A DNA stretch of 15,259 nucleotides, taken from assembly GCA_046758905.1 (NCBI GenBank), contig JBHIBC010000068.1, positions 1 to 15,259 on the forward strand, written 5' to 3'. Shown here piece by piece: positions 1 through 6,487 of this stretch. The translations under genes and the position numbers were made by a program. Source of the stretch: JBHIBC01 sp046758905. Its GTDB lineage: Bacteria > Acidobacteriota > Polarisedimenticolia > Gp22-AA2. The notes beneath the pieces were generated by a model. It worked only from the letters and a program-made list of their open reading frames with translations. It was not told the origin of the DNA and did not search any database. Numbering within the stretch: the stretch's first letter is position 1; each line of letters opens with the position of its first letter.

Positions 1-151
1 GGTCCTCGACCGGCCGCGGGCCGTTGCCGGTGCCGTTCTTGCCGTGGCACTGGGCGCAGGCGTCGATGAAGATCTCCTTCGACTCGGGGTCGTTGGGCTG
101 CACCCCGGCCGTGAAGCCGCGCTCCCAGGCGATGAGTTTGCGGATCTGCGC
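1..151 (-). CDS. c-type cytochrome, partial (internal fragment, open at both ends)
   Basis: Reading the minus strand from about 151 down to 1 gives an open frame with the haem-attachment motif CAQCHG. It is preceded by WERGFTAGVQPNDPESKEIF and followed by KNGTGNGPRPVED, the Gly-rich run usual after a class I cytochrome c haem site. The stretch before it (VLEDAQIRKLIAW) looks like the C-terminal helix of a preceding cytochrome domain, so the full protein may be di-haem. Such proteins carry electrons in the periplasm. No start codon or signal peptide is visible: upstream on this strand the sequence becomes the antisense of a methyltransferase. The rest of the gene lies off the left edge. The haem motif makes the identity fairly secure. 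The upstream limit is uncertain and coincides with the suspected junction. Confidence 0.6.
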
Positions 152-526
152 GTCCTCGAGCACCTCGCCGATCCGAACGCGATCCTGGCCGAGGTGAAGC
201 GGCGCCTCCGGCCGGGAGGGCTGCTGGTCGTGGCGGTGCCGAACCTGGACAACCTGCCGCTGCGGGCGGCCTACTGGGTGGCGCGGCTGAGGTCCCTGCC
301 CCTGTACGAGCCCGGCTCGCGCGAGCCGCACCTGAGCCATTTCGCGCCCGGCACGCTCCGGCTCGCCCTGGTGCGACACGGCCTCGTGGACATCGAGATC
401 CGCCCCGACCCCTGCGCGCTCACCCCGGCCAAGAGGGCGATCGACGCCGCCGCGGGCTGGCTGTCTCGCCTCACCGGTCGGCTGCTCACCGACGCGATCG
501 TCGCGTTCGCCAGGAGGCCGCGGTGA
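140..526 (+). CDS. class I SAM-dependent methyltransferase, C-terminal part only
   Basis: From about 149 the frame reads VLEHLADPNAILAEVKRRL followed by RPGGLLVVAVPN. This is the post-motif II region of Methyltransf_11/23-type SAM methyltransferases, which often methylate sugars or lipids in glycan clusters. A basic tail ends at 526. The Rossmann half with the GxGxG SAM loop is missing. The frame stays open to the window edge, but before about 140 the sequence has no methyltransferase character and is the complement of a cytochrome c fragment. The spacing between the Phe of the GDEFADLR segment and VLEHL is also about four residues shorter than usual. The stop overlaps the GTG of the next gene (GTGA, 523-526), which fits the operon pattern downstream. 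This is probably a truncated copy or an assembly chimera. The family is confident, the substrate unknown. Confidence 0.65.
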   Translation, partial: ADLRVLEHLADPNAILAEVKRRLRPGGLLVVAVPNLDNLPLRAAYWVARLRSLPLYEPGSREPHLSHFAPGTLRLALVRHGLVDIEIRPDPCALTPAKRAIDAAAGWLSRLTGRLLTDAIVAFARRPR

Positions 527-1692
527 TCACCCGCGCGGAACGGATCCGCATCGATCCGCGTCTCCCGGAGGATCGGATGACGGGGGACCGTGCGCGGCGG
601 GCCCTGCGGACGGTCTACCTGGGCGCGCGCGCGCTGGCCCTGTGTGGTCTGCGCCTGACGCCGGGCTCCCGCGCCCGCGTCCCCGAGCCCGCTCGCGTCC
701 GCAGCCTCCTGGTCGTGCGCACCGACAGGCTGGGCGACATGGTGCTGACGACCCCGGCCCTGGCCGATCTGCGGCGCCACTTCCGCGGCGCCGAGATCAC
801 CGTGCTGGCGCCTCCCGGGCCTGTCGCCGCGCTCGAGGGCCATCCGGCCGTCGACCGGCTGGCCGCGCTGACGCGCTCGGGCCTGCCGCTCGAGATGGTG
901 GGCCGGTTCGATCTGGCCGTCGATTTCACCCCGGATCACTCGCTGCGGGGCGCGATGCTGGTGGGCCGATCGGGGGCCCCCTACCGGTCCGGCTTCCGCG
1001 GCTGGGGCCGGCAGGGGTTCTTCAACCTCCCCTCGCCGCGCCCGTCCCCCGGACGCCATATCGTCGAGATCAACCGCGACCTGGTGCGATCGCTCGGCGC
1101 GCAGGCCGACGAGGGCTCCCGTCCATCCCTCTACCTCGCTCCCGAGGAGCGCGGCGCGGCCCAGGGGCGTCTGGCGGCCCTCGGGGCCGGATCGCCGCGC
1201 GTCGCGGTCCACCCCGGGGGGCGGTACCCGTCCCAGCGCTGGGCGCCGGAGTCCTTCGCCGAGCTTGTCACCCTTCTCACCCAGAGGGCCGGCGCGGCGT
1301 GCGTCGTCCTGGCCGGGCCCGGAGAGGGCCCGCTGGTGGATCGGATCTGCGCCGCCACGCCGGACGCGCTGGCGGCGGGCCCGCTCACGGTGCGCGGCAT
1401 GATGGCGCTCATCGCCTCCTGCGAGCTGTTCGTCGGCAACAACTCGGGCCCCCTCCACCTGGCGGGGGCCCTCGGCGTCGCGACGGTGTCGATCATGGGA
1501 CCGACCGATCCGGCCCGCTTCCGCCCGGTCGGACCGTCCGACCGCGTGATCCGGCGGGCGCTGCCCTGTTCGCCCTGCGGCCGGGGGGACTGCTGGCATC
1601 ACACCTGTCTCAGATCGATCGAGCCCGACGAGGTGCTGAGGGAGGTGGAGGAGGCGCTGCGGGCCCTGCCGGCCCGGGAGGCGGCGCGATGA
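523..1692 (+). CDS. glycosyltransferase family 9 (heptosyltransferase-like)
   Basis: 389 residues, normal for GT9. These inverting GT-B enzymes (WaaC/WaaF/RfaF type) move a sugar, often heptose, from a nucleotide donor onto lipopolysaccharide core or a related glycan at the inner face of the membrane. The N-terminal motif RTDRLGDMVLTTP is at residues 66-78, VHPGG at 229-233 and the donor-site motif NNSGPLHLAGALG at 306-318. A Cys-rich tail (CSPC, then GDCWHHTC) is common in the family. The GTG start at 523 overlaps the previous stop and has AGGAGG at 512-517. ATG 577 with GGAGG just upstream is a credible alternative and would remove an 18-residue lead. The last bases overlap the next start (ATGA). 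Heptose itself is not proven; GT9 members also use other sugars. Confidence 0.92.
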   Translation: MITRAERIRIDPRLPEDRMTGDRARRALRTVYLGARALALCGLRLTPGSRARVPEPARVRSLLVVRTDRLGDMVLTTPALADLRRHFRGAEITVLAPPGPVAALEGHPAVDRLAALTRSGLPLEMVGRFDLAVDFTPDHSLRGAMLVGRSGAPYRSGFRGWGRQGFFNLPSPRPSPGRHIVEINRDLVRSLGAQADEGSRPSLYLAPEERGAAQGRLAALGAGSPRVAVHPGGRYPSQRWAPESFAELVTLLTQRAGAACVVLAGPGEGPLVDRICAATPDALAAGPLTVRGMMALIASCELFVGNNSGPLHLAGALGVATVSIMGPTDPARFRPVGPSDRVIRRALPCSPCGRGDCWHHTCLRSIEPDEVLREVEEALRALPAREAAR

Positions 1693-2945
1693 GAAGCGCG
1701 CCGGGCAGGGCCCTCGGGCTCGACCGGCGGCGCGCCGGCGCGCCGGGCCGGCCGCAGGTCCCCCTCGAGGGTCGCGCGCTCTCGATCCTGCACCTGGTCA
1801 CCCGGCTGGAGCGCGGAGGGTCCTCCGACTGCACCCTGTGGCAGGCGCTGGGCGCGGCCCGGCGGCGGCATCGGGTGACGGTGGTCAGCGGCCCCGCGCC
1901 CGAGCCGAGCCCTCTGGTGGAGCGGGCGCGGCGGGAGGGGCTGGTGCGCTTCCTGGAGATCCCCCAGCTGGTGCGCCGTCCCGACCCGCGGCGCGACCTG
2001 TACGCCCTGCTGGCGATCGTCCGGCTGCTGCGCCGCGAGCCCTTCGACATCATCCACACCCACACGTCGAAGGCCGGGGCCTTGGGGCGACTCGCCGCCC
2101 TGCTCGTCGGGCGTCGCGGCGCCGTGGTCCATCAGCCTCACGGCCACCTCTTCTACGGCTACTACGGCCGGACGCGCACCGCCCTCGTCACGACGGCCGA
2201 GCGGCTGCTGGCGCCCCTGGCGCGGGTGCAGGTCGCGCTCTCGTGGCGGGGCGCCGAGGAGCACCTGTGCCGCGGCATCGGGCGCCCCGGGAGGTTCGTC
2301 GCCATCCGCTCCGGGATCGACCTGAGGCCGTTCCGGCACGCCTCGGCCCGGCGCGGCGCCTGCCGCGCTCGCCTCGCGATCGGGCCGGACGAGGTGGTCG
2401 TCGGCAGCCTCTGCAGGCTCGAGGCGATCAAGGGGCCGGGGGACCTCGTCGCGGGGTTCGCCCGGGCGTCGCTGACGCGTCCCCGGCTGCGCCTGCTCAT
2501 CGCCGGCGACGGCCCCCTGCGCGGGTCGCTGCTGGCGCGCGCGGAGGCGGCCGGCCTGCGCGGCCGAGTGACGATCACCGGAAGGTGGGAAGCGCCGGAG
2601 GAGTTCCTCCCGGCGCTCGACCTGTTCGTCCTGGCGTCGCGCAACGAGGGGATGGGACGGGCGCTGGTGGAGGCCATGGCCTGCGGCCTCCCGGTCGTCG
2701 CCTGTGCGGTCGGCGGGGTGCCGGAGGTCCTGGAGGAGGGGCGTGCCGGCCTGCTGATCCCGCCCTCCGACCCGGAGGCGATCGGCATGGCGATCGGTCG
2801 GTTGGCCGACGCGCCGGAGCTGGCCGCCCTGATGGGGCGCCGGGCGCGGGCGCGCGCGATCGCGTTCGGGGCGGGCCGGATGGTGCGCTCGCTGCTGCGC
2901 CTCTACCGGGAGGTGGCGTCGGACCCGCGCGAGGAGGCCGCATGA
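1689..2945 (+). CDS. glycosyltransferase family 4 (group 1), GT-B fold
   Basis: 418 residues. The N-terminal acceptor domain starts with LSILHLVTRLERGG (about residues 31-44), includes an IIHTHTSKAG segment and the QPHGHLFYGYYG loop seen in the WcaL/PelF-like group. The C-terminal donor domain has SLCRLEAIKGPGDLV, LLIAGDGPLR and the retaining-GT4 E-x7-E motif at E320 and E328 (NEGMGRALVE), then GVPEVL and GLLIPPSDPEAI. It adds a nucleotide-activated sugar to a growing lipid-linked glycan on the cytoplasmic side. The ATG overlaps the GT9 stop, and GGGAGG lies upstream. The first 30 residues are Arg/Gly/Pro-rich and not conserved-looking, so the true start could be slightly later. Donor and acceptor cannot be told from sequence. 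Confidence 0.93.
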   Translation: MRSAPGRALGLDRRRAGAPGRPQVPLEGRALSILHLVTRLERGGSSDCTLWQALGAARRRHRVTVVSGPAPEPSPLVERARREGLVRFLEIPQLVRRPDPRRDLYALLAIVRLLRREPFDIIHTHTSKAGALGRLAALLVGRRGAVVHQPHGHLFYGYYGRTRTALVTTAERLLAPLARVQVALSWRGAEEHLCRGIGRPGRFVAIRSGIDLRPFRHASARRGACRARLAIGPDEVVVGSLCRLEAIKGPGDLVAGFARASLTRPRLRLLIAGDGPLRGSLLARAEAAGLRGRVTITGRWEAPEEFLPALDLFVLASRNEGMGRALVEAMACGLPVVACAVGGVPEVLEEGRAGLLIPPSDPEAIGMAIGRLADAPELAALMGRRARARAIAFGAGRMVRSLLRLYREVASDPREEAA

Positions 2946-3637
2946 GGCTCGCAGCCCACCAGCCGCAGTACATGCCCTGGCTCGGCTACTTCGACAAGAT
3001 GGACCGCGTCGATCTGTTCGTCCTGCTCGACACGGTGCAGTACAAGAAGAACGAGTGGCAGAACCGCAATCGGATCCGGACCGCCGCGGGATGGCAGTGG
3101 CTGACGGTTCCCGTGCACTACCGCTTCCCGATGACCATCCGCGAGGTCCGGATCGACGAGACCGCCGCCTGGCGTCGCAAGCACCGCGAGGCGCTGCGGA
3201 CGCTGTACGCGCGCGCCCCGCATCGCGGGGCGGCGCAGGCGGCGATCGAGGCGATCCTGGAGGAGCGGTTTCCCAACCTCGCCGCCCTGAACGAACGCAC
3301 GGTCAAGATCCTGGCCGGCCTGCTCGGGGTGCGGACCCCCATCGTCGTCGCCTCACAGCTCGGGGATCTCCCGGGCGGCGCCGACGATCGGCTGATCGCC
3401 CTGTGCCGCAGGTTCGGGTGCTCAACCTACCTGGCCGGCGCGGGCGGCCAGAGCTACATGGATCTCGAGGCCTACCGGCGCGCCGGAATCCGCGTGGAGT
3501 TCCAGCCCTTCCGGCACCCGGTCTACCGGCAGGTGCACGCCGGCTTCGAGCCGGGGCTCTCGGCGATCGACTGCCTGATGAACTGCGGGCCGGGGGCGAT
3601 CCGCATGGTGCGAGGCCTGCGTGAGGTGCGCGCGTGA
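2942..3637 (+). CDS. WbqC-family protein
   Basis: 231 residues, typical of the WbqC-like family (PF08889). The start MRLAAHQPQYMPWLGYFDKM, the following DLFVLLDTVQYKKNEWQNRN and the GWQWLTVPVH segment are hallmarks of the family. Later pieces (YLAGAGGQSYMD, then FQPFRHPVYRQ) also fit. The family is widespread in O-antigen and capsule clusters, but to my knowledge its biochemical role is not firmly settled. The invariant N-terminal HQPxYxPWLGYF and Asp-rich stretches suggest an enzyme. Here it sits between a GT4 and a PIG-L deacetylase with 4-bp overlaps on both sides, next to a sugar aminotransferase. Modification of an amino sugar is therefore a reasonable inference, not a demonstrated function. 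Confidence 0.9.
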   Translation: MRLAAHQPQYMPWLGYFDKMDRVDLFVLLDTVQYKKNEWQNRNRIRTAAGWQWLTVPVHYRFPMTIREVRIDETAAWRRKHREALRTLYARAPHRGAAQAAIEAILEERFPNLAALNERTVKILAGLLGVRTPIVVASQLGDLPGGADDRLIALCRRFGCSTYLAGAGGQSYMDLEAYRRAGIRVEFQPFRHPVYRQVHAGFEPGLSAIDCLMNCGPGAIRMVRGLREVRA

Positions 3638-4296
3638 ACATCCTGGCCATCGGCGCCCATCCCGACGACATCGAGTTCGGCTGCGGCGGCACGCTCATCA
3701 AGTACGCTCAGAAGGGCGCCCGCATCGACCTGCTGGTGATGACCGACGGCGGGCGCGGCGGCGACGGGCGGACGCGCCGGCGCGAGCAGCTCGACGCGGC
3801 CGGCGTCCTCGGCGTCCGCAAGATCTACTGGGGGGCGTACCGCGACACCCTGCTCCCCTCGGTGCGCCGGCTGATCGACCGGATGGAGAAGGTCCTCCGC
3901 GACTCGCGCCCCGACTTCATCTTCGTCAACTTCCCCGAGGACACCCACCAGGACCACCGTCAGGTCGGCCGCGCCGCGGTCTCGGCGACGCGCTACGCGC
4001 GCAACGTGCTGTTCTACGAGGGGCCGACCACGGTCAAGTTCGGGCCGACGGTGTTCATCGACATCGCCGAGGAGATCGACCGCAAGATCAGCGCCCTGCA
4101 GATGCACCGGAGCCAGGCGACCCGGACCCGGATCGAGGCGATGGGGATCTCCGAGATCGCCCAGGCGTCGGCCCACTTCCGCGGCGTCCAGGGGCGGGTG
4201 CGCTGGGCCGAGGGTTTCGTGCCGCTGCGGCTGTTCATCAACGTCGCGGGAATGCCGGTCGCGGCGCCCGCGAGAGGCCGCCGGAGACAGCGGTGA
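3634..4296 (+). CDS. PIG-L / LmbE family N-deacetylase
   Basis: 220 residues, usual for the family. These are Zn-dependent hydrolases that remove N-acetyl groups from sugars such as GlcNAc linked to inositol, lipid or glycan. The N-terminal AHPDD motif is at residues 8-12 (H9, D11 and D12 metal and catalytic residues). The second motif, HQDH at 105-108, supplies the third metal ligand (H108), following VNFPEDT. RRREQLDAAGVLGV is the usual helix after the first motif. GTG start in a GTGA overlap with the WbqC gene; the end overlaps the aminotransferase start by 4 bp. No signal peptide is seen, so it should be cytosolic and act on a precursor. The last 12 residues are Ala/Arg-rich and dispensable-looking. 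Confidence 0.92.
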   Translation: MNILAIGAHPDDIEFGCGGTLIKYAQKGARIDLLVMTDGGRGGDGRTRRREQLDAAGVLGVRKIYWGAYRDTLLPSVRRLIDRMEKVLRDSRPDFIFVNFPEDTHQDHRQVGRAAVSATRYARNVLFYEGPTTVKFGPTVFIDIAEEIDRKISALQMHRSQATRTRIEAMGISEIAQASAHFRGVQGRVRWAEGFVPLRLFINVAGMPVAAPARGRRRQR

Positions 4297-5390
4297 TCCG
4301 GTTCGCGTCGCCGTGGGAGCACCCCGGGCCGGAGCCTCCGGCGCGGATCGCTCCCCACTCGAGGCCCTGTCTGGGAGAGGAGGAGACGGCGGCCGCGTGC
4401 CGGGTGCTGCGCTCGGGGAGGCTGTCTCCCGGCGTCGAGGCGGCCCGGCTCGAGGGCCTGGTGGCGAGGATGACCGACGCCGCGGACGCGGTCGCGGTCG
4501 CGTCCGGAACCCTGGCCCTGACCCTGGCGCTGCGGGTCCTGGGGCTCGGGCCGCGCGACGAGGTGGCGATCCCCAGTTTCACCTGCGCGGCGGTCCTCCA
4601 TGCGGTCAGGGCGGCGGGAGCGTCTCCCGTCGTCTGTGACGTCGACCCCGCGACGCTGTCGCTCGACCCGGAGGACCTCGACCGCAGGAGGACCCGCCGG
4701 CTCCGCGCGGTCGTCCTGGTCCACCCCTTCGGGGTCCCGGCCCGGCCGGACCCGTTCCGCTCGCGCGGGCTGCTGGTGGTCGAGGACTGCGCCCAGGCCC
4801 TCGGGGCCGTCGATCGGGGGCGTCCCGTCGGCGCGCGCGGCGAGGTCGCCGTCCTGTCGCTCGCCCCCACGAAAGTGATCACCTGCGGGGGGCCCGGGGG
4901 CGCCCTCGCCTCGCCACGGGCGGCGCTGGTCCGCGCGGCACGCGAGCTGGCCATCCACGACGAGAGGGAGGTGGATCGCCCCCGGCTGAACGGCCTGATG
5001 GGCGATCTCCACGCATCGATCGCCGCGGTGCAGATCGGCCGCCTCCGGGAGTTCCGCGACCGGCGCGCGGCGATCGCGTCCCGGTACGACGAGGCCCTGT
5101 CCCCGCTCGGCCTCGACCGCCCGCGGGTCCCCGAGGGTGCCCGGCCCATCACCTACAGATACCTGCTCCGGCTGCCGCAGGCGGGGCGACTCGTCGAGGC
5201 GCTCAACCAGCGGGGCATCGCGGCGCGGCGCCCGGTGTACATCCCGTTGCACCGCCTGGTATCGCGGGGCGGCGCCTGCCCGGAGGCGGACGCCGCGCAC
5301 GACGGGCTCGTCTCCCTGCCGATCTCCCCCGCCCTGCGGGACGACGAGGTCGAGCGGGTCATCAAGGAGGTCCTCCGGTGCCGGCCCTAG
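4293..5390 (+). CDS. DegT/DnrJ/EryC1/StrS family aminotransferase (sugar aminotransferase)
   Basis: 365 residues, PLP-dependent. The family transfers an amino group from glutamate or glutamine to a nucleotide keto-sugar, giving 3- or 4-amino sugars for surface glycans. Visible landmarks are SGTLALTLAL at 71-80 (phosphate-binding turn), AIPSFTC at 92-98, VVEDCAQALGA around D165 (which contacts the PLP ring nitrogen) and APTKVITCGG with K194, the expected Schiff-base lysine. The usual GEGG after that lysine reads GGPGG here. The internal QIGRLREFRDRRAAIASRYDEAL and the C-terminal LPISPALRDDEVERVI are typical. The GTG start is coupled to the PIG-L stop. The gene runs 13 bp into the next. DegT members also include dehydratases (histidine in place of lysine) and regulators; lysine is present, so aminotransferase is favoured. 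Confidence 0.92.
   Translation: MIRFASPWEHPGPEPPARIAPHSRPCLGEEETAAACRVLRSGRLSPGVEAARLEGLVARMTDAADAVAVASGTLALTLALRVLGLGPRDEVAIPSFTCAAVLHAVRAAGASPVVCDVDPATLSLDPEDLDRRRTRRLRAVVLVHPFGVPARPDPFRSRGLLVVEDCAQALGAVDRGRPVGARGEVAVLSLAPTKVITCGGPGGALASPRAALVRAARELAIHDEREVDRPRLNGLMGDLHASIAAVQIGRLREFRDRRAAIASRYDEALSPLGLDRPRVPEGARPITYRYLLRLPQAGRLVEALNQRGIAARRPVYIPLHRLVSRGGACPEADAAHDGLVSLPISPALRDDEVERVIKEVLRCRP
5364..5370 (+). promoter_or_regulatory. strong Shine-Dalgarno inside the aminotransferase gene
   Basis: AAGGAGG lies 7 bases before the GTG at 5378. It supports that non-ATG start for the polyprenyl-phosphate transferase even though this forces a 13-bp overlap with the upstream gene. It is the clearest ribosome binding site in the glycan operon and the only junction there that is not a 4-bp overlap. 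Confidence 0.75.
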
Positions 5391-6487
5391 CCCTGTTCGC
5401 GGTCGCCGTCTGGCTGCTGGTCCGCGCAGCCGAGCCCGGAACCGCGGAGGTGGTCGCCGTGGCCTTCCTGGCGGCCTACGGGCTCACCCCGTTCATCCGC
5501 CGCGGGGCGCTCCGGGGAGGGGCCGTCGACGTTCCCGACAGCCGCAAGCGGCACGGCGCGCCGACCCCCCGGATGGGGGGGGTCGCTGTGGTCGGGGCCC
5601 TGGTCCTCGCACTGGGCCGGCAGCCGCTGCATGACCCGCAGGTGCTGAGCGTCGCCCTATGCGCCATGTTCCTGATGTTCCTCGGAGCGCTGGACGACAC
5701 GCGGGGCGTGTCCTCGGGGCTGCGGCTGTCGGTGCAGGTGCTCTGCGCCCTGGCCGTGATCGCCGCGGGCGTGCGGCTTCACCTGCTCCCGGGCCCCGGC
5801 GGCGCGGCGATCGACGTCGTCCTGTCGATCCTGTGGATCGTGGGGATCACCAACGCGTACAACTTCATCGACGGTCTCGACGGGCTGGCCGCCTGCCTCG
5901 GAGCGCTCATCGCGCTGCTGCTGGCGATCGTCGCGGGGAGCAACGGGCAGGGCGACGTCCAGATGATCTGCCTGGCCATGACCGGCGCGCTGCTCGGTTT
6001 TCTGCCGCACAACCTCAGGCCGAACCGTCCCGCGACGATCTTCCTGGGCGATTCGGGCAGCGCGAGCGTCGGGTTCCTGCTCGCCAGCCTGGCGATCGTG
6101 CAGGACTGGGCCGAGAACGACCCGCTGGTCGCCCTGGCGGCGCCGATATTGATCTTCAGCGTCCTCATCTACGACATGATCCAGACCACCGTGTCCCGGA
6201 TCGCCACGGGCCGGGTGCGGAGCTTCAGGCAGTGGATCGACTACGTGGGGCGGGACCACATCCACCACCGCTTCCAGGCCCTGCTCGGGGGCCCGCGACG
6301 GGCCCTGCTCCTGATCCTGGTGCTGGCGCTCGGCCTCGGGCTGTCGGCGCTGGGGCTTAGACGCGGCTCCTCCGGCGAGGCGATCCTCTTCCTCGTGCAC
6401 GGCGCGCTCGTGCTGTTGGTGGTGGCGGTGCTGGAGGGGGCGGCGAGCCGGGCGAGACGCCGCCGGGCGCGGGAGCGGGAGCCGTGA
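5378..6487 (+). CDS. WecA/MraY-type polyprenyl-phosphate sugar-1-phosphate transferase
   Basis: 369 residues and very hydrophobic, with about ten membrane segments. Enzymes of this family (PF00953) transfer a HexNAc-1-phosphate from UDP-sugar to undecaprenyl phosphate, the first membrane step of O-antigen, enterobacterial common antigen or teichoic-acid-like glycans. Motifs in order: DSRKRHGAPTPRMGG (54-68), LDDTRG (105-110, catalytic Asp pair), NAYNFIDGLDGLA (159-171), FLGDSGSASVGF (222-233, active-site Asp225) and the loop DHIHHR (293-298). The HIHHR form favours the WecA/TagO branch over MraY. The basic C-terminus (RARRRRAREREP) is cytoplasmic. GTG start with AAGGAGG at 5364-5370. As the likely initiating enzyme, it lies late in the operon, between the aminotransferase and a second GT4. 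Confidence 0.93.
   Translation: MPALALFAVAVWLLVRAAEPGTAEVVAVAFLAAYGLTPFIRRGALRGGAVDVPDSRKRHGAPTPRMGGVAVVGALVLALGRQPLHDPQVLSVALCAMFLMFLGALDDTRGVSSGLRLSVQVLCALAVIAAGVRLHLLPGPGGAAIDVVLSILWIVGITNAYNFIDGLDGLAACLGALIALLLAIVAGSNGQGDVQMICLAMTGALLGFLPHNLRPNRPATIFLGDSGSASVGFLLASLAIVQDWAENDPLVALAAPILIFSVLIYDMIQTTVSRIATGRVRSFRQWIDYVGRDHIHHRFQALLGGPRRALLLILVLALGLGLSALGLRRGSSGEAILFLVHGALVLLVVAVLEGAASRARRRRAREREP

Noticed and set aside
44..140. Reading 44-140 on the plus strand as the N-terminal part of the methyltransferase, starting at GTG 44
   Set aside because: The translation shows no SAM-binding motif, and the same bases encode a CxxCH cytochrome fragment on the other strand.
271..1602. A 443-residue minus-strand open frame opposite the GT9 gene, and similar long antisense frames elsewhere
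   Set aside because: Arg/Gly/Pro-rich with no domain pattern; these are the usual shadow frames in GC-rich DNA opposite well-identified genes.
642..1688. Extending the first GT4 upstream to 642, since its frame is open there
   Set aside because: The upstream part overlaps the whole GT9 gene and has shadow-frame composition; the ATG at 1689 is coupled to the GT9 stop.
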